A stretch of DNA of 60,000 nucleotides. Source: Nymphaea colorata. Taxonomy: Eukaryota > Streptophyta > Magnoliopsida > Nymphaeales > Nymphaeaceae. Shown one piece after another: positions 43,757 through 53,965 of the stretch (position 1 is the first letter of the stretch; each line of letters opens with the position of its first letter). The position numbers and the translations under genes are program-made. Location: assembly GCF_008831285.2 (NCBI RefSeq), contig NC_045140.1, positions 16,926,370 through 16,986,369 of the forward strand, given 5' to 3'. The notes beneath the pieces were generated by a model, which did no database searches, had not been told where the DNA came from, and saw only the letters and a list, made by a program, of their open reading frames with translations.

Positions 43757-44570
43757 TTGAAGAACATGGAAAGAACCGTTCTGTTGACCTTCGCTATTCT
43801 TCTGTTCATCACTCTCACCACCAAATTCATCAAAACCGCAGTCAAAGAACCATCGGTTAAGCGTTCTTCATCTTTATTACCATTGGTCCTGAAGCATAAC
43901 TGGTCTGGCTGACCGGCTGGTGAAAGTCTGCCACTTATTTTAGTTTAGTTGCGTAGTCCATCTTCAGATATAACCACAATTAAATCATCCCGTGGGATAT
44001 GCGTCCATAGTCGAATATAACCTATGATGTTGTACTTTTGTCGGAATAGCTGAAACAGTTGGCCACCTGAAACAGTTGGCCACGAATCAACGTTTATGCA
44101 GCTTTACTATGATGTCATTTTTTATCGTATTTTCTGGTTTTTGCAGTTATTGTTGTATCCTTGATCTCACATTTAATTTTCATGTGTAGTTCTTTTAAAT
44201 AGCAGACGCTAAGAAGAGTTAAATGATAACCATTTGGCAGAGATGGACACATTTCTCCACCAGTGCAAGCGTTCTACTTGACGAATTTCCGTATGCAAAT
44301 CTCCTCTGTCCATGTGGTCAGGAAATTTGTCTGTCTGTTAGCAATGGTAACATATCTTCAGTTTGGTTATGTTTACAAGTTACAACACTTGCCAAATGAA
44401 CATATCTTTTATGAGAGCAGATCAACACTTTACAGATCTAGAAAATATTGGAACAAAGAATACCATGGCATTCTGAAAAAAGTGTTTCTTAAAGATGTTT
44501 CTATGCAGAATAGGTATGATAAATATAGGAATGGTAGGGATGGAAGGAGCGCTATTTCGATTTGACTCAA
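43757..44570 (+). pseudogene. Duplicon ORF region, copy D, fused to the CNL pseudogene
   Basis: From AGAACATGGAAAGAAC (43759) the sequence matches 30685-31498 of copy B. The small-ORF region is still visible (MERTVLLTFAILLFITLTTK). Further on is a 100-codon ORF at 44263-44565 with LPNEHIFYES...YWNKEYHGILKKVFL and RYDKYRNGRDGRSAISI. The frame is open here, whereas copies B and C have stops. Family unknown. Confidence 0.4.
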
Positions 44571-45520
44571 GTCTAAATCAAAGTTATTTTGGCGTAGAAC
44601 TGTCCTGATGTAATTATCAGCAAACTGAGTTCAGAGACGGTTTTATAGTTTAGGCTCAGGTTTGTTCTGCTTTGAGTATGAGCAGTTCAAAGTCCAACAA
44701 ATTAAAGAAACATTTCCTTTAGTTAATTCTGTTATTAAGCGTTAGTATGATTACGAAGTCAGATATGGGCATCTATAGACCGATAAGCTCAAGTATACAC
44801 AATCCAAGACGCTGGTTTGAATCTGAACCCCTGAATATGAAGTTGCTGTGAACATCTGTGGATGCCACTGTCCAAAGTAAGGGTGCAAGAACGGAAGGTC
44901 GATACTTAGCTGCAAAGAAATACAGCAAATCAGATACATGTTGCACACGACTTTGTTAATCATATAATTTTTGTTACATAAAATCATTGTTCCTCCCTTG
45001 AATAAATCTGCTCCTGTCTTCTGAAAAGATCAAGGCATATATATATGCATACACAAAACCAGCTGGCAGCCAGATGTTGCCGGATCACTGAATATTTAAT
45101 TTTCATTGCCAAAAGCCATAAAATAATTTATAATATAAATGAAATGTTTAGGAAAATGAGAAAATCGTTTCTAACATAAATGAATATACTTATTATGTGA
45201 AAAAAGCACTCTTTGGCGTTCATTCTCGTGAAATAGACCACGTGGATATCATTAGGTTGCAGGCCAAATTCGATCAAAGCAAGGCACATTACGTTGGTGG
45301 GAGCTTTTAACGGATCTGACTCGTCTTCATGATGTGGCTAAATCACAGTGTAATGTGAGGAACCATAAAGCACTCAGAATTATCCAAGTTTCAGCTTGTG
45401 GTAACTTCACCCACCTCACATTAATCGCATTTTCTGTTGGTTTGTGGAAGAAATGAAAAAGTTATATTCCCTCTCATCCCTCTCTCTCGATATATATATA
45501 TATATTCAGGTTGCGTTAGG
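44571..45520. other. Intergenic, no gene recognised
   Basis: AT-rich with short ORFs only. A short TA run lies at about 45490-45505. Confidence 0.4.
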
Positions 45521-45524
45521 TTTG

Positions 45525-46365
45525 CACTTTGTCTTGTATGATAAATCAAGCGTGTCGCATATCCACACAAACTTTTTTTGTAGCCCCACACATTTTCACT
45601 GAGAAAAAGAAGTTAATCAGCCTTTTAGAATCAACTCGAGCGTCCCGCGTTTCAACTTTCAGGATTTTCAAAATATTGTAACTTTTTTAATTATTTTATA
45701 TATTTTTCATTTTTTTTGGTAGGAAATGAGTCATGACTTTTAAAAATTGAGATGAACTGCGGAATCTGCGGACCCATAATAGAATCGACGGCGGAGTCAA
45801 TTGAATTCAGGAACCGATTTTCGCTACAATATTTGGCCACCATCGGCGAGCTGACGTTTCTCCATTATATATAATGTGTGAGTACAGATGATGGAAGCAG
45901 CCAAATCTCGTCATAAAGTGAGGCGCTTTCAGATTGGACTTTTTGCAAGTTTTGATGGATGTGGAGATTCGGGTGACAAATAATTGTGCACGACGCGCTC
46001 TCCAACGGGACCTCACGTTGTTAGAGCCTAGACGTAACAATTCGTTCAACATTCAAAAGTTGGAATAGTTTTTTTTTTTTTTTTTAAACATTTCATAATG
46101 CTAAAAACAGTTGTAAATTATGCACTCTATGGTTTCGTTTTAAAACAGCAAGCCCTTTTTCGAGTGTGATATAGCAAGCTTGAAAAGCAAAAGAAAAAAA
46201 AGGACACTAAACTTTTAAAATTAAAAAAAAAAAAAAAACTTAAAAAAGGAAGGAAAATTTCAATACATAAGAACCTAATAAAGCAACAAAAAATAAATAG
46301 ATAAGGAAAAAGATAAAAATTAGAAAACAGAAACAATTAGTTTGACACTAAAACAATGTGAAAAA
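45525..46365 (+). repeat. Right arm of ~0.85-kb inverted repeat (duplicon end-block)
   Basis: Same orientation as 31540-32110 and 59090-59660, and reverse complement of 39155-39990. With the left arm it brackets copy D over about 5.5 kb. Confidence 0.75.
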
Positions 46366-47334
46366 TGCCTAAAATGAGAAATTTTAAAAGCATTTTTTCA
46401 AAAAAAAAAAAAAAAAGCTCCTTTTGTGACTATGCTAAACCCACAGTCAATTATGGAATACACAATTTGTACAAAGTAAAAACAAAAACTCAAAGGATAA
46501 TGGACGTTTAGCTAGCTGATTTCAACTCCTCCACATACATTTACAAATATATATATTGTCAAGTATTGGATTTTGTTAGATGGCTCAAATTAAAAAAAAA
46601 AAAAAAGTCACTACGCATACAAAAAATAGTTGTTAGAAACACCATAAAATGTCATTGCATCACAAATTGTCGCCAATACTCGCTGTTTTTTAATGACAAT
46701 TCTTTCCTTTTTTTTTTTTTAATTTTTTAGCCAACCGGTAATATTCAACACATCTTTTACAAGGATGGCAGCCGGCAGGGATATATGAAATTTATGGACG
46801 CAGGTGTATAAAAGACTGATTGGATGGTCGGGCTGAAGCACTCACTTCACTGCAGTGCTCGGGCCACGGAGTGACCAACATACCCTTAGACATAAAACAT
46901 TAAAACCATCCCCCAAGAAGGATAAAATCGGAAAAAGTGAAAACCTTTTTAAAAGACGAGGATGCCCCTGTGAGGGCACGGGGTGGCGTGTGAAGCTTCG
47001 ACATAGATCGCGTTAATATTAAGCGGTCCCTGGACAGCGTTAAGCTCAAATAGAAAAGAAAAATGATTGTAAGTTGGAGTTGATTAACTGTTAGCCATAG
47101 ATTGTAAGTGAAGTTAGAGAGCGGGGCCCGATGATTGGATAAAAATACATATACGAAAGACAAACGGCTGACAAGTAAAAGGTGTTTTGTTTAACTTCAA
47201 TAACCGCTATCAGGAGATGATGAGTTCAACAAAGATACAGACCTTTAAGATGCTTCAATTTCCTATTACAGTACAATTGGCATCAGTTCTTGTCAGAAAT
47301 GTTCAATTGCCAGACTTTATCTCGTCTCATTTTA
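46366..47334. other. Intergenic, no gene recognised
   Basis: Poly-A/T tracts and short ORFs. A short purine/pyrimidine block resembles simple-sequence DNA. No coding feature was seen. Confidence 0.4.
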
Positions 47335-47560
47335 TCGAACCCAAAACAAAATACGTAAGGCAATCTATTTTTGCTCCTCAAACACAAAAAAACCTTTTCA
47401 CTTTGGCGATGAATGTTTTTTCTGGAGATGTACTCACACGCTTTGCTGCAGATTTATTGGCAGAGGTTTTGTCCTCGATATTGAACGTTATCGTAAGGAT
47501 GGATTTCACCAATTGATATTTAAGAAAAAGCAGAGGATGAATTGAAAAGTATGAAAACAA
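47335..47560. repeat. Dispersed repeat, third copy (partners 33590-33950, 40510-40900)
   Basis: Shares CCCAAAACAAAATACG, GGCAATCTATTTTTGCTCCT and TTTTCACTTTGGCGATGAAT. It is more diverged than the other two. The 109-codon ORF covering it (47187-47516) has no recognised domain. Confidence 0.75.
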
Positions 47561-47859
47561 TTAGCAGCTAGGAATTTGAAAATAGCTGTAAAATGTTCAG
47601 AAAAAGATGCAACGTTGTCACGGACAGTTACACATTTTCGAGGCGCCTGCCAAAGAATTAAAATGATGCATTCTTTAGCCTAAGATGTGCACGCAACAAC
47701 GTCTTTTTAGGAAGGAAAAATTCGTGCTCCGTATTTTGCCCTTTCAGTACGTGGAAGCACGCAACATCGAAACGTAAGTCAGCCCAAGCTTGAGGTATAA
47801 ATGAGAACTAGAAGAAGGTAGTCACCTGCCACATATTATAGAAATCTCCTCAATCCCAA

Positions 47860-48160
47860 GCATTGAGGTTCAACTCCAACTGCGAGGTGTGGAACCGCTA
47901 GCGGACACTGCTCCCAATCGCCATCGAATTCTTTCTCCAAAGATCGAAAGCCTCGGCCATTCTGGGAAGCAAGAGTACTCTGAGCTAGCTTTTACTTAAA
48001 AGGTACATTTGATCTTAATGCTGATGACATAGGGGTTGAGCTCCTTCGCTTCTTTGGTATGTGGTAGCGGAAACAGCGGATTCGCCTGCTACATTACAAT
48101 ACATCGCTCTCCAATTTGAAGCACGACAACCGGGACAACCTTAGCACTTCTCTTCTTATC
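47860..48160. repeat. Dispersed repeat plus distal upstream block of copy C
   Basis: The left part matches 18320-18450. The part at 48100-48160 (CTCCAATTTGAAGCAC.ACAAC.GGGACAAC) matches 41038-41090 of copy D. Confidence 0.65.
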
Positions 48161-48984
48161 TAATGCTCAACCGAGATAACTTTGCCTTCTATTTCCTTGT
48201 CTAATGCTCTATGTTTTTGATGAACAGAGAAAAAACAAAAAGTTGTCATAGTTGTTGCACCTGATTCTGGTACTATTAATGTTTGTTGCTCGTTATGTTT
48301 CAATTTCTCAAACCTCGCAAAATTACTGTATGCTTTATTCTCTTCAATTTGTTAGCAAGTCTTCTGAATTTTCTTCATTTTTACTTCTCATCCTACTTTT
48401 CATTAAGTACAATTCTCATTTCATTCGGCCAAGTTTAAGAAACTTTTTGGAAATTGTTTCCACTTAATGTTACCTTTAGAGGTCATTTTGGAACAATAAT
48501 ATTATGTTACTGCCTAATGTATCTAACCTAAAACTTGGTTAGATTTGTTGGACTATGAAAAGTGTTCCATGAATCAGCTATAAGTTTTGGGATAAGTACA
48601 TGATGAAACAGTAACGCACTGTTACGGTTCCCATGCTGACCCTTAGTAATCCTAATTTTTTTCCCTTAGTTTCCCAAAAAGATTTTATTTAAATGTGTGT
48701 GGATGCAAAGCTGAAAGTTTCAAGCTTGTGTCTAGTGTCCGCAGCATTGGCAGGCTAGGCGAATTATATATTGTACAAATTAAATGACATTGAGGATCTA
48801 CCCAGCCAAGGCGAATTGGTCCACTTTAATTTATTCTGCTGACTAAATAAAAATATAATAAGAAAGCAACAAATTTATAGGACCATAGGTATGGTATTTA
48901 AACACATCATTTACTCATCTAATCAGCACTGTCTTTTCTGTTGATATTCATGTGTTTCATCCTCAACTATGAATTTTAACCAGC
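48161..48984. other. Segment present in copy C but not in D at the matching place
   Basis: In copy D the blocks matching 48100-48160 and 48985 onward are adjacent, so these ~820 bp were inserted in C or lost in D. I recognise no element or gene in it. Confidence 0.45.
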
Positions 48985-49640
48985 TGCCCATGATACATGT
49001 AACTCCTTTAAGCTCCAAGTTAGATAATGCTAATAGAACATGACATGTTCCCACTATTTAACTTACTATGTAAGAGTCATTTTTATCGTCGACAGCATAA
49101 GACCTTTTACTTCAGCAAATAACTCGTTGAATATTTCCGTATGCCTATGCTAGTAGCGCATATTTATCTAAATTTGGTAATGACCGCAATAAGATCGGCT
49201 TCTATAACTGTCTGTTAACTGAGATTGTCATTTTCCAGTTGGAAGATCTTCAATTCTTAGGCTCTCATATATGTACCGCTAACCATTTACATGTGCCCCA
49301 AAATATATATTTTCTTGCTTCACTAGTTGAAGGGATGGTCTGATTTTTTTTTTTTTTTAAAAAAAAAGAACAATCTTTTCTCGAACTTGGTTTGAGCTCA
49401 GCCGAGCAGAGTATAAGCCTGACGGCGGGAGACAAGCCGATCTTGACCTTTTTTATTTGAACTCCGCTTATGTGAACCCCTTGTATGAAGAGGATGAAGA
49501 AATGCATAAGAGAGAAGCACCAATGTTAAATACTGTTTGACGAGTTGAGGACGATAACGTAAAAAAAAAACGAAGTACGTATTAACATGCAGCTGCATTT
49601 GTTTTTCCGATCCTCCATACCCCGTGGAATTCTGGGGTGA
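48985..49640 (+). repeat. Conserved CNL-upstream block, copy C
   Basis: Matches 23430-24065 (copy B), including the GTATAAGC.TGACGGCG.GAGACAAGC stretch. The match breaks at about 49640 and resumes at about 50330, so ~690 bp are inserted in copy C. Confidence 0.85.
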
Positions 49641-49725
49641 AATCTTAGTGCATGGAGGGGCAGGTATGGGGAAGACGACCCTTGCTAAGAAAACGTATAA
49701 CGACTACAATGTGCGGTCACATAAA
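49641..49725 (+). pseudogene. Captured ~85-bp CNL P-loop fragment upstream of copy C
   Basis: Reads ILVHGGAGMGKTTLAKKTYN and then DYNVRSH, corresponding to residues 192-218 of the copy-C protein (51083-51160) with a few changes. The NLR similarity stops abruptly on both sides. It sits at the left end of the 690-bp insertion about 0.8 kb upstream of the copy-C start codon. Confidence 0.9.
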
Positions 49726-50330
49726 AACAAATGTAGTTCCAATCTTGAATTTATGCGGAGAAAAACCGGCGAATTCTCGACGTTTAATAACAACACCAAC
49801 AGAGTTTGCAAAATGATCTCAATAAATGATGATGGAAATGCACCAAGTATACTTTAATTAATATACTTGCTTTATTGACGTGCTTGCATTTATTTGTTAA
49901 GATAGAGCTTACAAGAACTCACCTCGACAAGCTCACATAGTGAGCTAACATTCAAGCACCCAACACCCTTGCACTTGAGCACACACTTAAACTTCCATAC
50001 TCGAGCTGACGAAGTGAACCAAGACACTCATCACTCTCGTCTTTCTCAACACACTCAAGCTCACTAGCCAAGACACTCACCACTCTCGTCTTTACTCAAT
50101 ACACTCAAGCTCACCAAGTGTACAACTCACTTGCTCAAAAACTTGAGACTCAACCAAACTCTCAATGCTCACACATTATGCCCAACATTCAAATAGGGAT
50201 TCTTAGTTGGTGGTAGCCACCATTTTAACTTTTTTTTTAATTATTTTATTTTTTTAATCATTACATCGACCGACCTTAAATTAAATGGAGAGGCTCGTAG
50301 CCTCTTAAAAGAGTCCGGGATGACTGTTTA
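49726..50330. mobile_element. Copy-C-specific insertion, LTR-like on the minus strand
   Basis: The remainder of the insertion carries a ~50-bp imperfect tandem repeat (ACTCA.CACTCTCGTCTTT...CACTCAAGCTCAC, about 50018-50115). Read on the minus strand it has an AATAAA near its end, which is LTR-like. No pol, PBS or matching second LTR was found, so a solo LTR or non-autonomous element is only a possibility. Confidence 0.35.
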
Positions 50331-50509
50331 GAAAACTGAGGAAAACATGCAACCACTTATCTAGCATGCGTAATTTTGGACTTGATTTGCTCTCATAGCT
50401 CGTTATTGCTAACGCTCTTGCACGATGCGATGCGAAATGATTTCATTATAGCTATTTTGATTGCCTTAAATTAGAGTGCGAAGACGCAGGAGGGGAAGTT
50501 GGCGGCGCG
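50331..50509 (+). promoter_or_regulatory. Proximal upstream region of CNL copy C
   Basis: Closely matches 24075-24293 (GCAACCACTTATCT.GCAT.CGTAATTTTGGA; GTGCGAAGACGCAGGAGG.GAAGTTGGCGG). The TATA-like stretch of copy B is altered here. The 690-bp insertion now separates this proximal part from the distal conserved block. Confidence 0.45.
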
Positions 50510-53236
50510 ATGGCTGAAATTGCCGTCGGTTTCTTGCTCCAAAGGCTGGAACGCGTCTTGGCAGACGAAGCCAACCTCTCGACACGTGTCCATCATGAAG
50601 TGAACGCCCTAAAGATTGAGCTGGAGAAGATGAGATCCTTTCTAACGGACGCTGACAGCAGGCAGAGTGAAGACGCGCCAGAGCAGGCTGTGGAGACGTG
50701 GGTGGAGCAGGTGCGACGAGCAGCATTTGATTCGGAGGACATCATAGATGAGTTTATACTTCATTTTGGGGAACCCAATGGAACTGGTTTTATGGGCTCT
50801 CTGCGAAGGGTTTATCGGTCGATCACGCGCTGGAGAGAGCGTCATAATCTCCAAGGAAGGGTCATGGAGATGAGGGAAACGATAAGAGTGATATCTGAAA
50901 CAAGGGTTAATTGGCTAAACTTGAATCAGTCTAGGGAAGGATCCAGCTCCAAGGGTGCTGATCTGAGTTTGAGGTTGGATCTTCCCGCGGAGATTGCTGA
51001 AGACGGTGCCGTCGTGGGGATAGAGCATGAGATTAAGAAAGTAAAGGATTTTTTAGTAGGAGGAGGAAAGGAACTGACAACAATCTTATTGCATGGGGGG
51101 GCAGGTATGGGGAAGACGACCCTCGCTAAGAAAGCGTATAACGACTACAATGTGCGGTCGCATTTCGATTGTCGCGCTTGGGTCACGGTCTCCAAATCTT
51201 TTCGTCCCCGCGTAGCTATCCATAGCATGCTAAAAGGCTTCTATAATTCAAGTAAGGAAATGTTTCCTTCCAAGCGCAAGGTAGAGGAGGATGTCGAAGG
51301 AATGACGCTGGAACTGAATATGTATCTCAAGCAACGGCGGTATCTCCTTGTTCTTGATGATGTATGGGGTGCGGATGTCCTGGAAAGGCTTACTTGTCCA
51401 TTTCCAAGCGACAACTGTGGAAGCAGGATCCTTGTCACTTCTCGCGATCCCTGTGTTGTTTCAACGATCGAAAGGTGGAGGAGGGAGAGGGCGGTCATAC
51501 CCGTTATACGTAACTCTTTGCCTGCCCAAGATTCGATGGACCTGTTCTGTAGCAAGGCATTCCGTGGAGGCATTTGCCCGCCGAATCTTGTCGATTGCTG
51601 TCAGAAATTAGTAGACAAGTGCGGTGGTTGGCCGATCGCAATCGTCACACTAGCGGCTGCTATGTCGAGGGCGGGGCAGTCTCCAACAGAATGGAATGGG
51701 GTTCACGACCACCTGGGCTTCGAGCTGGGTGCTAATCAAGATTTTCATGCCTTGACGAAAGTCATCTCTCTGAGTTACGATGAGCTGCCTTTACACCTTA
51801 AGACATGTTTTCTATATTGTGTCATCTTTCCCAGGGATTATTCTATAAAAGTAAACAAGCTGATCAGACTATGGGCGGCGGAGGGGTTCATTGAGAGAAG
51901 GCCGGGTCTGGCAGTGGAAGAACTTGGAAAGCAATATCTTCAACAACTTATCGACAGGAGCTTGCTCCAAATTGTAGGAAAGAATGATAAAGGAAGAGTG
52001 AACAGGTGCAAGATGCATGATCTTGTGCGTGAATGGGTGTTGCGAATATCTTCAAAGCAGTGGTTTTTAAATGTGATATCTGTGTATAATGGAAACGAAG
52101 GCGACGAAGGAGAGAACCAAAGAAGCAGACGTCTGTCACTCCACGGTGCAGGCACCGAATATCTCGGACAGTTTGCAAGCGAGCAGCTGCAGCGCATCCG
52201 CTCATTCTTCATGTTTGGTGCACCGGACTGCGACATTGGAGTCATCCACCGTTTCTTGTTAATGAGAGTGTTGGATCTACAAGATGCCCCCATTAATGAA
52301 CTACCGAATGCTATCGGTGGTTTGTTTCATTTGAGATACTTGAACCTGAGAAGGACCAGGCTCAGGAGGCTCCCGGCTTCTATTAAGAAGCTCCACAACC
52401 TCGAAGCATTGGACATCAGGGACAACCTAATAGAAAGACTACCCAACATATCAAAGATGAGAATGTTGCGCTACGTATCAGCATATTCCCATCTCACAGA
52501 TCCCTTCACTCTCATTCAGTTATCTTTATCGGGATGTGATTTCCCAAGCGAAATTTGTACCTGTAGGTGCATGAGAAAGTTGTGGGGCATAAATGCAACC
52601 GACAAAATTGTTGAAGCAGTTGGTAACTTGAACCAACTTAAACATCTCGGGATAAGAAGGGTAAAAGAAGAGCATGGAAGGAGACTCTGCCGCTCCATCG
52701 AAAGGATGAAGGAACTTCTTTCACTGAGCATATCTTGTAACAGCGAGGATGAGTATCTAAAGCTAGAGTCGCTAGCAAGTCCACCGCCATATCTCGAGGA
52801 TGTCTGGATGTTCGGCCGCTTGAAGATGTTGCCATCATGGTTCAGCCAGCTCGAGAACCTCAAGAGGTTAGGCTTACACTTCTGTAAGCTAGCACAAAAC
52901 CCCTTATTCTCCCTCCAAGCACAATTGCCAAACTTGCTGTGGCTTAAACTCTATGATGCCTTTGAAGGAAGAGAGCTGCGGTGTTATACAAACAGCTTTC
53001 TCAAGTTGGAGACACTCATTATCATGAACCTTCGCAACTTGAGGAGTATCGTGGTAGATGAGCAAGCCTTGCCCAGCCTCCAAACTCTATCCATATGCAG
53101 ATGCTCAGAGTTAAGGCGGTTGCCTCCACGGATCTTTCTCACCCCAGTCTTGATCTTCAAGGACATGCATGAAGATTTCACAAGAAATATTCAGGTGGAA
53201 CGAGGGGAAGATATGCCTCGCATCATTATCCGATGA
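50510..53236 (+). CDS. CC-NB-ARC-LRR (CNL) immune receptor, RPM1-like type, intact (copy C)
   Basis: An uninterrupted 908-codon ORF, paralogous to 24294-27014 (about 106 amino-acid differences by hand, ~88% identity, and two extra codons, LS, in the LRR). CC with WVEQVR and FDSEDIIDEF (73-82). P-loop GGAGMGKTT (196-204, at 51095-51121), kinase-2 LLVLDDVW, RNBS-B GSRILVTSR, GLPL position GGWPIA, RNBS-D CFLYCVIFP and KMHDLVRE. LRRs run to about residue 877, with the same PRIIIR end. All motifs needed for nucleotide switching are present, and the W before VEQVR is retained, unlike in copy B. Differences from B are dense in the CC and in the LRR around residues 670-800, as expected for diversifying paralogues. 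Probably functional. Confidence 0.96.
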   Translation: MAEIAVGFLLQRLERVLADEANLSTRVHHEVNALKIELEKMRSFLTDADSRQSEDAPEQAVETWVEQVRRAAFDSEDIIDEFILHFGEPNGTGFMGSLRRVYRSITRWRERHNLQGRVMEMRETIRVISETRVNWLNLNQSREGSSSKGADLSLRLDLPAEIAEDGAVVGIEHEIKKVKDFLVGGGKELTTILLHGGAGMGKTTLAKKAYNDYNVRSHFDCRAWVTVSKSFRPRVAIHSMLKGFYNSSKEMFPSKRKVEEDVEGMTLELNMYLKQRRYLLVLDDVWGADVLERLTCPFPSDNCGSRILVTSRDPCVVSTIERWRRERAVIPVIRNSLPAQDSMDLFCSKAFRGGICPPNLVDCCQKLVDKCGGWPIAIVTLAAAMSRAGQSPTEWNGVHDHLGFELGANQDFHALTKVISLSYDELPLHLKTCFLYCVIFPRDYSIKVNKLIRLWAAEGFIERRPGLAVEELGKQYLQQLIDRSLLQIVGKNDKGRVNRCKMHDLVREWVLRISSKQWFLNVISVYNGNEGDEGENQRSRRLSLHGAGTEYLGQFASEQLQRIRSFFMFGAPDCDIGVIHRFLLMRVLDLQDAPINELPNAIGGLFHLRYLNLRRTRLRRLPASIKKLHNLEALDIRDNLIERLPNISKMRMLRYVSAYSHLTDPFTLIQLSLSGCDFPSEICTCRCMRKLWGINATDKIVEAVGNLNQLKHLGIRRVKEEHGRRLCRSIERMKELLSLSISCNSEDEYLKLESLASPPPYLEDVWMFGRLKMLPSWFSQLENLKRLGLHFCKLAQNPLFSLQAQLPNLLWLKLYDAFEGRELRCYTNSFLKLETLIIMNLRNLRSIVVDEQALPSLQTLSICRCSELRRLPPRIFLTPVLIFKDMHEDFTRNIQVERGEDMPRIIIR

Positions 53237-53965
53237 TGGAAGGATTTATTTTGGGCAACTTGGAAGGCATGCGTTGCTCTTCGTGATGATATTCGCTTGT
53301 GACTGATTTTGTTACTTTTTCTTTGCCTTCGGTTTGTCAAACTGCGTGATCTATATTTTGTCTGGCTGTATTTGTGTTGCTTTGCCTTTGTCTTAGATGG
53401 GACATGCAGTACTTATGAATGTTGATATGCATTCATCCTATCTAGTGTTACCATGTGTAAGGGTGACCATGTTGTCTGTTTATGTGTTAACATTGTTGAG
53501 CTTCTTCCATCCGAATGTGGACATATCCACTCCTAGCATAAGCGCAACATAAACCCATGCGTGCCCACATATTATAACCGCAATTACATGCATGTTTAAT
53601 GTCACCGGTTAGTTGATTTTAGAATGCGGAAAGTTGGTGACTCTTTTGGTAACTTATTTGAATGCATGCCTATTTTTTACCTAATCAAAATTTGCGTAAT
53701 CTTCTTATTCTGTTGCTCAAGTGGTACTAGAGCTTTTGCTTACTACCTAGAAAGAAAGGAGGCTTTTGAGTGCAATGTCCGGATGGATACACCTTCTATG
53801 TTTCTACCTCTTAGTTCTCCATAGAGTTTTGTACGTCATCCTGTGTACACAACGAGTATAAGTTGAGGGTAAACCCTATTTCCAATATTCATATTTATGT
53901 CAATGTCCTACCACTGCACATGCCCATTATTTTATACCATTGTTATTATCTAATACTCTTGGAGT
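53237..53965. repeat. 3' flank of CNL copy C, shared with copy B
   Basis: Matches 27015-27725. It is the presumed 3' UTR and downstream DNA. Confidence 0.8.

Larger units (their letters stand above)
41625..43757 (+). pseudogene. CNL pseudogene (copy D)
   Basis: Starts at the GLPL-position motif (GGTTGGCCTATC), so the CC domain and most of NB-ARC are missing. In the ancestral frame there are stops at 41696 (TGA), 41804 (TAG) and 42041 (TGA), a 97-bp frameshifting deletion at about 42221, and an insertion of ~870 bp (about 42729-43598) in the LRR. The MHD region (KMHDLVHE) is still readable. The LRR ends abruptly at about 43757, joined to sequence that lies ~3.9 kb downstream of the LRR in copy B. 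It shares with copy C, against B, a 6-base insertion after CAGTTATC and several substitutions, so it is closer to C. It cannot encode a receptor. Confidence 0.93.

Noticed and set aside
47187-47516. 109-codon ORF as a possible gene
   Set aside because: It overlaps a dispersed repeat whose other two copies do not keep this frame, and I recognise no domain.
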